This document shows, in pieces, positions 14,525 through 24,748 of a DNA stretch of 32,443 nucleotides; the first letter of the stretch is position 1; the number at the start of each line of letters is the position of its first letter. A model generated the notes under the pieces. That model worked only from the letters and a program-made list of their open reading frames with translations. It searched no databases and was not told the DNA's origin. The DNA is from an uncultured Paracoccaceae bacterium (GTDB taxonomy: Bacteria; Pseudomonadota; Alphaproteobacteria; Rhodobacterales; Rhodobacteraceae). The translations under genes and the position numbers were made by a program. The stretch is taken from contig CALKXV010000030.1 in the NCBI GenBank assembly GCA_938005545.1, positions 1 through 32,443 on the forward strand. The letters run 5' to 3'.

Positions 14525-16786
14525 ATGGCCGAACAGACCGAAAGCGAGAGCCGCAAACTTCTGCGCCGTCTTCGCGATTCACTGGCGGAAGATAGCGCGG
14601 GTCAGGCCCGGCTGGATCACATTACGGAAATTATCGCCGAAGAAATGCGCACTGAGGTGTGTTCGATTTATCTGTTTCGCGATGCAGACACCTTGGAACT
14701 CTGCGCGACCGAAGGCCTAAACCCGGATTCGGTGCACCAGACCAGAATGCGACTTGGCGAGGGTTTGGTCGGTCGGGCGGCCAAAACTGGGCAGGTCATT
14801 AATGAAGCCGATGCGCCATCCGCCAAGGGTTTTCGGTACATGCCTGAAACCGGGGAAGAAGTGTTCTCGGCCTTTTGCGGCGTGCCGATCCAGCGCCTTG
14901 GAAACGGTTTGGGCGTGCTGGTTGTTCAGTCGCGCGAAGCCCGCGCATTTTCGGACGACGAAGTCTATGCTTTGGAAGTCGTCGCCATGGTGTTGGCCGA
15001 GATGACCGAATTGGGCGCGTTTGTTGGCGAAGGCGAAGCCCTGCGCGCGCGGCACACGAACCCAATGTTGTTTCGCGGCGGTAGTGGTCAGGAAGGCGTG
15101 GCCGAAGGGCATGTTTACCTGCACGAACCGCGCGTTGTCGTCACCAATCCGGTCGCGGACGATCCCGTTGCGGAAAGCGAACGCTTAAATGCGGCTGTGA
15201 ACACGCTTCGGGTATCTGTGGATGACATGCTGAAATCGGTGGGTCAGGATCCGGTCGACAAAGACCAACGCGAAGTTCTGGAAGCCTATCGCATGTTCGC
15301 CAATTCGCGTTCATGGATGCGGCGGATGGAAGAAGACATCGTGGCGGGCCTTTCTGCCGAAGCCGCCGTGGAAAAAGAACAATCCACGGCGCGCCGTCGA
15401 CTGGGAAAATCGTCCGACAGTTACTTGCGCGAACGTTTGCAAGACCTCGACGATCTTTCGAACCGGTTGTTGCGAATTCTGACAGGCCAAGGTACCAACC
15501 CCGGCGCCGATTTGCCAGACGATGCGATTTTGGTCGCCCGTAACATAGGGCCTGCTGAGCTGCTGGATTATGGGCGCGGGAAATTGCGCGGCATCGTTCT
15601 CGAACAAGGGTCTGTTGGAAGTCATGCCGCTATCGTTGCGCGCGCTTGGGCCATTCCGCTTATTGTGCACGCAGGCGATCAGATCACGTCCGAAGCTTTG
15701 AACGGTGATCTGTTGTTGGTGGATGGCGACCAAGGTTTGGCCCACCTTCGCCCCGACGATAGCATTGTCAGCGCATTTCGCGACAAGATCGCCATGCAGG
15801 CCGAGGCCCAGGAGCGTTATTCCAACATCCGCACACTTCCCGCAACGTCGCAGGACGGCATCACCGTTGCGCTGAACATGAACGCCGGGTTGATCGCCGA
15901 ACTTCCGTCGCTGGAAAACTCTGGTGCCGAAGGCGTTGGGTTGTTCCGAACCGAGCTTCAGTTTCTTGCCCGTGCAAGGGTGCCGCGTCGCGCAGAATTG
16001 GCCGGAATATATTCACGTGTGTTGGACGCCGCTGGCGGCAAGCCCGTTGTGTTCCGAACGCTTGATATCGGTTCGGACAAAGTGCTGCCCTATATGAAGC
16101 GCGAAGACGAGCCGAACCCGGCTTTGGGATGGCGCGCGATCCGGGTTGGTCTGGACAAACGCGGCGTGATGCGGATGCAATTGCAAGCACTGATCCGCGC
16201 AGCGAAAGGGCGACCCCTGACGGTTATGTTTCCCTTCGTTGCCCAGTTCGAAGAATTCAAAGCGGCACGCCAGCACGTGTTTGACGAATTGGACCGCGAG
16301 AAAAAACTTGGCCATGTGCTTCCTGAGAAAGTTGAAATCGGCGCCATGTTAGAAACGCCGTCGTTGGCTTTCGCGCCCCGCCAGTTTTTTGAGATGGCAG
16401 ATTTCATTTCCATAGGAGGCAACGATCTGAAGCAGTTCTTTTTCGCGGCTGACCGCGAAAACGAACGCGTACGCCGCCGGTATGACACGTTGAACGTCAG
16501 CTTTCTGACGTTTCTGGAACAGATTGTTCAGCGTTGCAATGAAACCGAAACGCCCGTCAGTTTTTGTGGCGAAGACGCGGGCCGTCCTATCGAAGCCATG
16601 TGTTTCGCGGCTATGGGGTTGCGATCACTTTCGATGCGCCCGGCGTCTGTTGGCCCGGTTAAGCATCTGATCCGGCGTGTCGATTTAAGTGCCGCGCGCG
16701 ATATGATCCACGAAGCCAGCAAAAGCGGCGAACAATCGGTACGCGGTCATGTGATGGAATGGTTGAGGGGCCAAGGCCCCTCGTAA
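14525..16786 (+). CDS. ptsP: PEP-protein phosphotransferase of the nitrogen PTS (EI-Ntr)
   Basis: EI-Ntr moves phosphate from phosphoenolpyruvate to NPr, feeding a regulatory rather than sugar-transporting PTS. In this 753-residue protein an N-terminal GAF domain covers about residues 15-165. The EI N-terminal domain follows, with catalytic His367 in GSVGSHAAIVARAW. The PEP-binding TIM barrel includes GVGLFRTELQFL and Cys681 in SFCGEDAGRP. GAF domains of EI-Ntr can sense glutamine and 2-oxoglutarate in other bacteria. GGCGGAAACG precedes the start. The last codons lie inside a strong hairpin facing the lpd end. Confidence 0.95.
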   Translation: MAEQTESESRKLLRRLRDSLAEDSAGQARLDHITEIIAEEMRTEVCSIYLFRDADTLELCATEGLNPDSVHQTRMRLGEGLVGRAAKTGQVINEADAPSAKGFRYMPETGEEVFSAFCGVPIQRLGNGLGVLVVQSREARAFSDDEVYALEVVAMVLAEMTELGAFVGEGEALRARHTNPMLFRGGSGQEGVAEGHVYLHEPRVVVTNPVADDPVAESERLNAAVNTLRVSVDDMLKSVGQDPVDKDQREVLEAYRMFANSRSWMRRMEEDIVAGLSAEAAVEKEQSTARRRLGKSSDSYLRERLQDLDDLSNRLLRILTGQGTNPGADLPDDAILVARNIGPAELLDYGRGKLRGIVLEQGSVGSHAAIVARAWAIPLIVHAGDQITSEALNGDLLLVDGDQGLAHLRPDDSIVSAFRDKIAMQAEAQERYSNIRTLPATSQDGITVALNMNAGLIAELPSLENSGAEGVGLFRTELQFLARARVPRRAELAGIYSRVLDAAGGKPVVFRTLDIGSDKVLPYMKREDEPNPALGWRAIRVGLDKRGVMRMQLQALIRAAKGRPLTVMFPFVAQFEEFKAARQHVFDELDREKKLGHVLPEKVEIGAMLETPSLAFAPRQFFEMADFISIGGNDLKQFFFAADRENERVRRRYDTLNVSFLTFLEQIVQRCNETETPVSFCGEDAGRPIEAMCFAAMGLRSLSMRPASVGPVKHLIRRVDLSAARDMIHEASKSGEQSVRGHVMEWLRGQGPS
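16765..16782. terminator. Palindromic hairpin at the ptsP stop, between convergent ptsP and lpd
   Basis: GAGGGGCC and GGCCCCTC face each other across AA, so the stem is perfect on either strand. It encodes the last residues of PtsP (RGQGP) and lies ten bases from the lpd stop, so it may end both transcripts. No T tract follows on either strand. Confidence 0.55.
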
Positions 16787-16792
16787 CCGGTG

Positions 16793-18181
16793 TCAGCTGT
16801 GGATTGGTCCGTCGCCGCAGGCCAGTGCCGCTTCGCGGACTGCTTCGGAATAGGTTGGATGCGCATGGCAGGTGCGTGCCAGATCTTCGGCCGCCGCGCC
16901 GAATTCCATGGCGACACAGATTTCGTGGATTAAATCACCCGCCATTGGCCCGATGATGTGAGCCCCAAGAATGCGGTCGGTCGCTTTGTCGGCCAGGATT
17001 TTCACAAAACCGTCGCCTGCGAAATTCGCTTTGGCCCGCCCGTTACCCATAAAGGAAAACTTACCGACTTTGTAATCGCGTCCGGCTTCTTTCAACTGTT
17101 CTTCGGTTTCGCCAACCGACGAGACTTCGGGGTGTGTATAGATCACACCCGGGATCACACCGTAGTTCACGTGGCCCGCTTGCCCCGCGATGCTTTCGGC
17201 TACTGCCATGCCTTCGTCTTCGGCTTTGTGGGCCAGCATCGGTCCGTCGATGGCGTCGCCGATGGCCCAGACACCGTCGATGTTGGTGCGCCAATGACCG
17301 TCGGTTTTCACTTGGCCGCGGTCGGTCAATGCAAGACCCAAACCATCAAGGCCCAATCCGTTGGTAAAGGGGCGTCGACCGGTTGCGACCAACACACAAT
17401 CAGCGTCGATCACATGTTCGCTTTCGTCCTTGCGCAATTGATAGGAAACCTTGGCCTTGGTTTTGGTGGTTTCAACCTTTTGAACCGCCGCGCCCATAAT
17501 GAAGTTCAGACCCTGTCGCTTCAACAAGCGTTGGAACGTCTTTTGGACTTCGCCGTCCGCGCCGGGTGTCACAACATCCAGAAACTCGACGACGGTAACG
17601 TCGGTGCCAAGCCGGTTATAGACCGATCCAAGCTCAAGCCCGATTACGCCCGCGCCGATAACCACCATTTTCTTGGGGATCCTCGGTAATTCTAGCGCAC
17701 CAGTTGAGGTCACGACGACCTTTTCGTCGACCTCAACACCCGGCAGGCTGGCGGCTTCGGAACCGGTCGCGATGACGATGTGCTTTGCCTCATGCACGTC
17801 ATCGCCAACTTTGACCTGCCCAGCTTCAGGGATCGACCCCCAGCCTTTCAGCCAATCGACTTTGTTCTTTTTGAACAAAAATGCGACACCTTTGGTGTTC
17901 GCATCGATCGTGTCTTTTTTATAAGACAACATCTGGTCCCAATCGATCTTGAGCTTTCCGACGTTCAGACCCATTTTGGCGAAGTTATGTTCGCTTTCAT
18001 GCAACATCTCGGTCGCGTGCAGCAACGCCTTCGACGGAATACACCCGACATTCAGACAGGTGCCGCCCAACGTATCGCGCCCTTCAACACAGGCCGTTTT
18101 CAGCCCCAGTTGCGCACAACGAATAGCGCAGACATAACCACCGGGGCCGCTGCCGATTACGATGACGTCATAACTCGCCAT
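16793..18181 (-). CDS. lpd: Dihydrolipoyl dehydrogenase (E3)
   Basis: E3 reoxidises dihydrolipoyl groups of 2-oxo acid dehydrogenase complexes and passes electrons to NAD+. The 462-residue protein has FAD-binding [17 protein letters not shown], the redox disulfide Cys42/Cys47 in [16 protein letters not shown]-binding [17 protein letters not shown], and the active-site His-Glu pair in HAHPTYSEA near the C-terminus. AAGGAAAACC precedes ATG 18181. It follows the MAPEG gene by 30 bases and closes the sucC-to-lpd run, so it most likely serves the 2-oxoglutarate dehydrogenase complex. Confidence 0.97.
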   Translation of the reverse strand: MASYDVIVIGSGPGGYVCAIRCAQLGLKTACVEGRDTLGGTCLNVGCIPSKALLHATEMLHESEHNFAKMGLNVGKLKIDWDQMLSYKKDTIDANTKGVAFLFKKNKVDWLKGWGSIPEAGQVKVGDDVHEAKHIVIATGSEAASLPGVEVDEKVVVTSTGALELPRIPKKMVVIGAGVIGLELGSVYNRLGTDVTVVEFLDVVTPGADGEVQKTFQRLLKRQGLNFIMGAAVQKVETTKTKAKVSYQLRKDESEHVIDADCVLVATGRRPFTNGLGLDGLGLALTDRGQVKTDGHWRTNIDGVWAIGDAIDGPMLAHKAEDEGMAVAESIAGQAGHVNYGVIPGVIYTHPEVSSVGETEEQLKEAGRDYKVGKFSFMGNGRAKANFAGDGFVKILADKATDRILGAHIIGPMAGDLIHEICVAMEFGAAAEDLARTCHAHPTYSEAVREAALACGDGPIHS

Positions 18182-18211
18182 AGAGGGTTTTCCTTTTAAA
18201 AGTTAGGCGCG

Positions 18212-18598
18212 TCACAGCGCCAGGTAATAGAGGTAAAGATTGGCAAACATCGAAACGACGAATGCCAAGGTCCGCAAGTATGGGATGCCAGCCAAGTAAA
18301 CCACGGCATAAATCACCCGTGCGATCAGATAGGTTTGCGCCATCAAAAGCGTGTTTGCTGAGAACGCGGTTTTCGCTTCGAGGATGAAGATCGCTGGTGC
18401 AAACAGCGCCATCCCCAACCCGCAATTGATAACCGCGCGGTTCGCACGCCCGGCGATCCCGGCTTTTTCGCGCGCATCGTCGCGTGGCGACGACATATAA
18501 GGCACGCCCAATTGCAGGACGGAAAACAGAACTTCGACAAGGATCAGAACAAGGATGAGAATCCCGTACAGGGCTAAGATATTCAGTTCGTTGGACAT
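18212..18598 (-). CDS. MAPEG family membrane protein
   Basis: This 128-residue protein has four hydrophobic helices: about residues 8-28 (LYGILILVLILVEVLF), 55-75 (VINCGLGMALFAPAIFI), 80-100 (NTLLMAQTYLIARVIYAVVY) and 108-125. The conserved interior REKAGIAGRANRAVIN and ARVIYAVVYLAGI match the MAPEG superfamily, which includes glutathione-dependent membrane enzymes. The substrate is unknown. ATG 18598 follows AGGAG; the extension to 18655 has no support. It lies between odhB and lpd, which may simply reflect co-transcription. Confidence 0.87.
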   Translation of the reverse strand: MSNELNILALYGILILVLILVEVLFSVLQLGVPYMSSPRDDAREKAGIAGRANRAVINCGLGMALFAPAIFILEAKTAFSANTLLMAQTYLIARVIYAVVYLAGIPYLRTLAFVVSMFANLYLYYLAL

Positions 18599-18713
18599 TT
18601 GAAGTCTCCTCTGGAAAGTCTGCGGAATGTTAGCACCCGGTGTGCAATCGTCCATTGTCTGGACCGCACAGCATACGTGTAAATTTATCCTGTTAGTTTG
18701 TTATCCCGTTGTT

Positions 18714-20216
18714 CTAAAGGTCCATCAACAGCCGACGCGGATCTTCCAGCGCCTCTTTCACACGCACAAGGAACGTCACCGCGCCTTTCCCGTCGACGAT
18801 GCGGTGATCGTAGCTCAGGGCAAGGTACATCATCGGGCGCACCACGATTTCGCCGTTCACGACCATGGGGCGATCCTGGATTTTGTGCATGCCCAGGATG
18901 CCCGATTGTGGTGGGTTCAATATGGGCGAGGACATGAGCGAGCCGTAGACGCCGCCATTGGAAATCGTGAAGGTGCCGCCCTGCATGTCGGCCATCGACA
19001 GTTTGCCGTCGCGGGCACGGACACCCATTTCGTTAATGGATTTTTCGATTGTGGCAAAGGACATCTGATCGGCGTCGCGCACAACGGGCACCACAAGGCC
19101 TGTGGGCGTGCCGACAGCAATGCCCATGTGGACGAAGTTCTTGTAAACCACGTCAGTGCCGTCGATTTCGGCGTTCACCTCGGGAATTTCCTTCAGTGCA
19201 TGGATGCAGGCCTTGGTGAAGAAGGACATAAAGCCCAATTTCACGCCATGCTTTTTCAGGAACAGGTCTTTGTATTCTGTCCGCAAATCCATCACGGCAC
19301 CCATGTCGACCTCATTATATGTGGTCAGCATGGCGGCAGTGTTTTGTGCGTCTTTCAAACGGCGCGCGACAGTCTGGCGCAACCGGGTCATCTTCACCCG
19401 TTCTTCGCGCGCAGCATCATCGATGGCAACGGGGCCACGAACCACAGCTGCCGGTGCGGGTGCCGCAGCGGGTGCGCTGGCGGCTTTCTGCACGTCTTCC
19501 TTCATGATCCGTCCGTCGCGGCCCGAGCCTGTGACTTGGTCCGCTGACAGACCCTTTTCAGCCATCAACTTCTTGGCCGACGGCGCGTCTTCAACATCTT
19601 TGCCAGTGCTCGCCGGTGCAGCAGCTGGCGCTGGCGCAGCGTCCGGGGCGGCGGCGGTAGCGCCTTCGCCTGCCATGATCACAGCCAGTTTGCCGCCTGC
19701 TTCGACGGTGTCGCCTTCGGCCTTGGAAATTTCGGACAACACACCGGCGGTTGGCGCGGGCACTTCGACCGACACTTTGTCGGTTTCCAGTTCACAGAGC
19801 ATTTCATCTGCCGCAACGCTGTCACCGACGGCTTTGAACCACGTGGAAACCGTTGCCTCGGTGACGCTTTCACCCAAAGTTGGGACCATCACGTCAACGG
19901 CCTGACCGCTTGTTTCGGCAGGTGCCGGAGCGGCGGCTTTGGGCGCGGGGTCAGCGGCAGGAGCGGGGGCAGACACTTCGCCTTCGCTCATCGTGGCCAA
20001 AAGCGCGTCGACGCCAACGGTATCTCCTTCGGCGGCGACGATTTCCGCCAATACGCCAGCCGACGGCGATGGCACTTCGACCGTCACCTTGTCGGTTTCC
20101 AGTTCGCACAGCATTTCGTCCATCGCCACGGCTTCGCCCGGCTTTTTGAACCACGTTGCAACGGTTGCCTCGGTGACGCTTTCGCCAAGAGTAGGGACCC
20201 TGATTTCAGTCGCCAT
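18714..20216 (-). CDS. odhB: Dihydrolipoyl succinyltransferase (E2o) with two lipoyl domains
   Basis: This is the core of the 2-oxoglutarate dehydrogenase complex, also called sucB. In this 500-residue form there are two lipoyl domains, with lipoylation lysines Lys43 and Lys147, each in ELETDKV. Ala/Pro-rich linkers lead to a subunit-binding domain at about 213-245 ([20 protein letters not shown]) and a catalytic domain ending in [12 protein letters not shown], which holds the catalytic His. Escherichia coli SucB has only one lipoyl domain and about 405 residues. The ATG is three bases after the sucA stop, with AAAGGA inside the sucA end. Confidence 0.96.
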   Translation of the reverse strand: MATEIRVPTLGESVTEATVATWFKKPGEAVAMDEMLCELETDKVTVEVPSPSAGVLAEIVAAEGDTVGVDALLATMSEGEVSAPAPAADPAPKAAAPAPAETSGQAVDVMVPTLGESVTEATVSTWFKAVGDSVAADEMLCELETDKVSVEVPAPTAGVLSEISKAEGDTVEAGGKLAVIMAGEGATAAAPDAAPAPAAAPASTGKDVEDAPSAKKLMAEKGLSADQVTGSGRDGRIMKEDVQKAASAPAAAPAPAAVVRGPVAIDDAAREERVKMTRLRQTVARRLKDAQNTAAMLTTYNEVDMGAVMDLRTEYKDLFLKKHGVKLGFMSFFTKACIHALKEIPEVNAEIDGTDVVYKNFVHMGIAVGTPTGLVVPVVRDADQMSFATIEKSINEMGVRARDGKLSMADMQGGTFTISNGGVYGSLMSSPILNPPQSGILGMHKIQDRPMVVNGEIVVRPMMYLALSYDHRIVDGKGAVTFLVRVKEALEDPRRLLMDL

Positions 20217-20219
20217 GTC

Positions 20220-23183
20220 TTATCCTTTCACGGTCAGCGCGTCGTCGACGAGCGCTGCTTGTTGTTCTTTGTGAGCCGATGCCAAGCCGGTTGCTGGTGA
20301 CGCGCTTGCGGCGCGACCTGCATAGGTGGCTCGGGTGTGATTTGCTTTAATGCGGGTCAAAACCCATTCGATGTTGGGTTCCATAAAGGTCCAGCCGCCC
20401 TGATTTTTGGGCTCTTCCTGGCACCACACATAGTCCGCGTTCGGGAACCGTTTCAATTCCTTGACCATGGCCTGTGCCGGGAACGGGTAGAACTGTTCGA
20501 CCCGCAGGATATAGACATCGTCCAACCCGCGCGCGTCGCGTTCTTCCAACAGGTCGAAATAGACTTTGCCGGAACACATGACGACGCGCTTTATCTTGCT
20601 ATCTGCCGCCAATTTGGTTTCTGAATTGCCCTTTTCGGCATCGTCCCACAAGACGCGGTGAAAGCTGGATCCGGTCAGAAAGTCGGTCGCTTCGCTGACG
20701 GCCATCTTGTGGCGCAGCAGCGACTTGGGCGTCATGATCACCAAGGGTTTCCGGTACGATCGATGCAACTGGCGTCGCAACAGGTGGAAGTAATTCGCTG
20801 GTGTCGTGCAGTTGGCCACGATCCAATTGTCTTCCGCACACATTTGTAAAAACCGCTCAAGGCGCGCGCTGGAATGTTCCGGCCCTTGGCCTTCGTAGCC
20901 ATGTGGTAACAGCAAAACCAGACCGGACATGCGCAACCATTTGCGTTCACCAGATGAGATGAACTGATCGAACATGATCTGCGCACCATTGGCGAAATCG
21001 CCGAATTGCGCTTCCCAAAGCACCAGCGCATTGGGTTCGGCCAGCGAATAACCGTATTCGAAACCGGTGACCGCATATTCTGACAGCATTGAATCGATAA
21101 CTTCGTAACGCGCTTGCCCCTCGCGAATGTGGTTCAGCGGCTTATAGCGTTCTTCGGTGTCCTGATTGACGAAGGCCGAATGACGTTGGCTGAACGTGCC
21201 GCGTGTGGAATCCTGACCCGACAAACGCACCGGGAACCCTTCCAGCAAAAGCGATCCAAAGGCCAAGGCTTCCCCGGTTGCCCAGTCAAAGCCCTTGCCG
21301 CTGTCGAACATTTCACGCTTGGAATCCAACAGTCTTCCGACCGTTTTGTGTATCGGAAAGTTGTCGGGCGCGGTCGTCAGCACCTTGCCGATTTCTTCCA
21401 TCGTCTTTTTCTTGATGGCCGTTTTGCCGCGTTGATACTTCTCGCCTTCTTTGTCCAGATGGCTCCAACGGCCATCCAGCCAATCGGCCTTGTTGGGTTT
21501 GTAAACTTTGCCGGCTTCGAAATCTTCGTTCAGTTGGGCTTGAAAGGCTGCCTTCATGTCTTCGATTTCGCCTTCCGGGATCAGGCCGTCTTTCACCAGG
21601 CGATCCGTATAGATCGACAGTGTGGTTTTGTGCCCCTTAATCTTTTTGTACATCACCGGGTTTGTGAACATAGGCTCGTCGCCCTCGTTATGTCCAAACC
21701 GGCGGTAGCAGAAGATGTCGATGACCACGTCCTTGGCGAACTTCTGGCGGAACTCGATCGCCACCTTGGCGGCATGCACCACGGCTTCGGGATCGTCGCC
21801 ATTCACGTGGAAAATCGGCGCTTCGACCATCAGGGCAATGTCGGTGGGATAGGGGCTGGACCGGCTGAAGTGCGGCGCAGTCGTGAACCCGATCTGGTTG
21901 TTCACCACGATATGCATTGTGCCGCCGGTTTTGTGCCCTTTCAGACCCGACAGACCAAAGCATTCCGCGACGACGCCTTGCCCGGCAAAAGCCGCATCAC
22001 CATGAAGCAGGATCGACAGAACTTTGGTGCGGCTTTCGTCCTTCATTTGATCTTGCTTGGCACGTGCTTTGCCCAGAACGACGGGGTTCACTGCTTCCAG
22101 ATGCGACGGATTGGCAGTCAGGCTAAGGTGGACAGTATTGCCGTCAAATTCGCGATCCGACGACGCACCAAGGTGGTATTTTACATCGCCCGAACCATCG
22201 ACGTCTTCGGGCTTGAAGCTGCCGCCCTGGAATTCGTTGAAGATCGCCTTATATGGCTTGCTCATCACATTGGCCAAAACCGACAGACGCCCGCGGTGGG
22301 GCATGCCGATGATGATGTCTTTCACACCCAAAGCGCCGCCGCGTTTGATGATCTGTTCCATCGCGGGGATCAGGCTTTCGCCACCATCAAGGCCAAACCG
22401 TTTGGTGCCCATGTATTTGACATGAAGAAATTTTTCGAAACCCTCGGCCTCGACCATCTTGTTCAGAATGGCCTTCCGACCGTTCTTGGTGAAAGCGATT
22501 TCCTTGCCCAGACCTTCGATCCGTTCCTTCAGCCAGCTGGCTTCTTCGGGGTTCGAGATATGCATGTATTGCAGAGCGAACGTGCCGCAATAGGTGCGGT
22601 TCACGATGGCGATGATTTCCCGCATCGTAGCTGTTTCAAGACCCAGAACATTGTCGATAAAGATCGGGCGATCCATGTCGGCTTCGGTGAAGCCATAAGA
22701 CTTGGGGTCAAGTTCGGGATGCGGGGTTTGGTCGCGCATACCCAAGGGATCAAGATCGGCGACCAAGTGTCCTCGGATACGATAAGCACGAATGATCATC
22801 AGCGCGCGGATGCTGTCGAGCACGGCGCGTTTGATCTGATCCTCTGACAGAGTGACACCAGCGTCCGTCGCCTTAGCGGCGATTTTGTCGCCAGCCTTGG
22901 CCTGCGCATCCGCACCCAGATCGCCCCATTGGCCATCAAGCGCCGCTGTCAGTTCGTCGTCCGGCTGTGGCGGCCAATCGGCGCGCGCCCAGGACGGCCC
23001 GGCAGCTTCAGCCTGCGCGTCGGCGCCTGCATCCCCCAACTCGCGGAAAAATGTCTGCCACGCCTCATCGACCGCATTGGGATCGCTGGCATAACGGGCA
23101 TAGAGCTGCTCAATATATTCGGCATTGTGCCCTTGCAGAAAGCTTGAGGCTTTGAACTGGTCGTTGGGGGATTGTTCGGTCAT
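20220..23183 (-). CDS. sucA: 2-oxoglutarate dehydrogenase E1 component
   Basis: The thiamine-diphosphate enzyme (987 residues) decarboxylates 2-oxoglutarate and passes the succinyl group to E2. The N-terminal E2-binding segment is visible (SFLQGHNAEYIEQLYARY). Catalytic-core motifs include GMPHRGRLSVLANV and HGDAAFAGQGVVAE, and the C-terminal domain has RVEQFYPFPAQ. Length is normal for the family (about 930-1000). The ribosome-binding site GAGG overlaps the stop codon of the upstream unknown gene, and odhB follows directly. Confidence 0.97.
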   Translation of the reverse strand: MTEQSPNDQFKASSFLQGHNAEYIEQLYARYASDPNAVDEAWQTFFRELGDAGADAQAEAAGPSWARADWPPQPDDELTAALDGQWGDLGADAQAKAGDKIAAKATDAGVTLSEDQIKRAVLDSIRALMIIRAYRIRGHLVADLDPLGMRDQTPHPELDPKSYGFTEADMDRPIFIDNVLGLETATMREIIAIVNRTYCGTFALQYMHISNPEEASWLKERIEGLGKEIAFTKNGRKAILNKMVEAEGFEKFLHVKYMGTKRFGLDGGESLIPAMEQIIKRGGALGVKDIIIGMPHRGRLSVLANVMSKPYKAIFNEFQGGSFKPEDVDGSGDVKYHLGASSDREFDGNTVHLSLTANPSHLEAVNPVVLGKARAKQDQMKDESRTKVLSILLHGDAAFAGQGVVAECFGLSGLKGHKTGGTMHIVVNNQIGFTTAPHFSRSSPYPTDIALMVEAPIFHVNGDDPEAVVHAAKVAIEFRQKFAKDVVIDIFCYRRFGHNEGDEPMFTNPVMYKKIKGHKTTLSIYTDRLVKDGLIPEGEIEDMKAAFQAQLNEDFEAGKVYKPNKADWLDGRWSHLDKEGEKYQRGKTAIKKKTMEEIGKVLTTAPDNFPIHKTVGRLLDSKREMFDSGKGFDWATGEALAFGSLLLEGFPVRLSGQDSTRGTFSQRHSAFVNQDTEERYKPLNHIREGQARYEVIDSMLSEYAVTGFEYGYSLAEPNALVLWEAQFGDFANGAQIMFDQFISSGERKWLRMSGLVLLLPHGYEGQGPEHSSARLERFLQMCAEDNWIVANCTTPANYFHLLRRQLHRSYRKPLVIMTPKSLLRHKMAVSEATDFLTGSSFHRVLWDDAEKGNSETKLAADSKIKRVVMCSGKVYFDLLEERDARGLDDVYILRVEQFYPFPAQAMVKELKRFPNADYVWCQEEPKNQGGWTFMEPNIEWVLTRIKANHTRATYAGRAASASPATGLASAHKEQQAALVDDALTVKG

Positions 23184-23192
23184 AGGGTTACC

Positions 23193-23858
23193 TCAGTATT
23201 TCCGGGTAATTGTAAGGTCCGCGTAGAAAATGACACTCGGCTCTTTGCCCGTCACTCTGCGAAATTCTTCTGGATTCACCGCCATGATTGTCCACACCGA
23301 CTCGTCGGGATAAGCGGAAGGGATGATGCGGTAGTAGATTTCTTTCATCCAGCTGTGATCAGGTACTGCGAATGGGGCACTGGCCAATTTAGCAATTGGC
23401 AATTGTGCAGTTTCACCACCATTTTCATCCAGCTCGGGAAAAGCGCTCTCGAAACCGTTCCAATGATATGAAGAAAAAATTGTGAGAGACGAACTTGCAT
23501 GATCATCAAGGAGAACAACTGCTCCGTCGGGGCCCTCGTAAACGCGGTGGATCTCGCCACGAGCATCGCGTTGGTTATCGAAGTCGACTAAGAGGAATGC
23601 GCTATCCAGATTAGTTAATTCGGTGCCACTCTCCAAGATTTTTGTTGTGTCACCTTTAGGTACGGCTTCTTCTAGTGACTGGCCATCAAGAAGGTTTAGC
23701 GTAGTCCAGTAATCCAGTTCGATCTGCTCTAGGTTTTGGTTGTGTTCTGCAAAAGTGAAGTTGTTCTCAAACAGACATTTTTCAGCTTCTTGCCAACCAG
23801 CGTGCAAGGCGTCCGCGCAAGCGGAGATTACAGGTATACTTGGCGGTAGATCGAACAC
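23193..23858 (-). CDS. Unknown protein between sucD and sucA
   Basis: I do not recognise this 221-residue protein. It has no signal peptide or membrane helix, is acidic in its middle part, and is rich in aromatic and charged residues (SYHWNGFESAFPELDENG, EIYYRIIPSAYPDESVW). Its GTG start shares one base with the sucD stop (TAGTG), and its stop overlaps the sucA ribosome-binding site, so translation is coupled on both sides. The DNA is visibly more A+T rich than the neighbouring suc genes, which hints at recent acquisition. Function cannot be assigned. Confidence 0.7.
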   Translation of the reverse strand: MFDLPPSIPVISACADALHAGWQEAEKCLFENNFTFAEHNQNLEQIELDYWTTLNLLDGQSLEEAVPKGDTTKILESGTELTNLDSAFLLVDFDNQRDARGEIHRVYEGPDGAVVLLDDHASSSLTIFSSYHWNGFESAFPELDENGGETAQLPIAKLASAPFAVPDHSWMKEIYYRIIPSAYPDESVWTIMAVNPEEFRRVTGKEPSVIFYADLTITRKY

Positions 23859-24739
23859 TACCCAATCGCCTCCAGCATCGCTTCGCCCAAACCAGCCGGG
23901 CTATCTGCCACAACAATTCCGGCCGAGCGCATGGCTTCGATCTTGTCATCTGCGCCGCCTTTGCCGCCACTCACAATTGCGCCAGCATGGCCCATGCGGC
24001 GGCCCGGAGGGGCTGTGCGGCCTGCGATGAAACCGGCGACGGGCTTGGAGCGGCCCTTTTTCGCTTCGTCTTTCAGGAACTGCGCGGCTTCTTCTTCGGC
24101 TGCCCCGCCGATTTCGCCGATCATGATGATCGATTGCGTTTCGTCGTCACCGAGGAACCATTCCAGCACGTCCAAATGTTCGGTCCCCTTGATCGGGTCG
24201 CCACCGATACCCACGCAAGTGGATTGGCCAAGGCCCACGTCGGATGTCTGTTTCACCGCCTCGTAGGTCAAAGTGCCCGACCGCGATACAACGCCAACCG
24301 AGCCCTTTTTGTGGATGTGGCCCGGCATAATGCCGATCTTGCATTCATCTGGCGTAATGACGCCCGGACAATTTGGGCCGATCAACAATGATGTGCTGTC
24401 TTCCAACGCGCGTTTCACCCGCATCATGTCCAGAACCGGGATGCCTTCGGTGATCGCAACGATCACTTCCATGCCTGCATCGATGGCTTCAAGAATGCTG
24501 TCAGCTGCAAAAGGCGGCGGTACATAGATCGCCGTCGCGTTCGCACCAGTGACATGTTTCGCTTCGTGCACCGAGTTGAACACCGGCAGTCCAAGATGTT
24601 CTTGCCCGCCTTTGCCCGGCGTTACACCGCCAACCATTTTCGTGCCATAGTCAATGGCTTGTTCGCTGTGAAACGTGCCCTGACTGCCTGTGAAACCCTG
24701 GCAGATGACTTTGGTGTTTTTGTTGATGAGGACCGACAT
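23858..24739 (-). CDS. sucD: Succinyl-CoA synthetase alpha subunit
   Basis: Together with SucC this enzyme converts succinyl-CoA to succinate with ATP or GTP formation. The 293-residue protein begins [20 protein letters not shown]. It contains the CoA-binding [14 protein letters not shown], the segment [12 protein letters not shown], and the phosphorylated His in [21 protein letters not shown] precedes ATG 24739. Its stop shares a base with the GTG of the following unknown gene. Two secreted-protein genes separate it from sucC. Confidence 0.97.
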   Translation of the reverse strand: MSVLINKNTKVICQGFTGSQGTFHSEQAIDYGTKMVGGVTPGKGGQEHLGLPVFNSVHEAKHVTGANATAIYVPPPFAADSILEAIDAGMEVIVAITEGIPVLDMMRVKRALEDSTSLLIGPNCPGVITPDECKIGIMPGHIHKKGSVGVVSRSGTLTYEAVKQTSDVGLGQSTCVGIGGDPIKGTEHLDVLEWFLGDDETQSIIMIGEIGGAAEEEAAQFLKDEAKKGRSKPVAGFIAGRTAPPGRRMGHAGAIVSGGKGGADDKIEAMRSAGIVVADSPAGLGEAMLEAIG

Positions 24740-24748
24740 GGTGGCTCC

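Noticed and set aside
21114-22847. 577-residue plus-strand open frame opposite sucA.
   Set aside because: It lacks a ribosome-binding site and recognisable domains, and covers the strongly supported sucA gene on the other strand.
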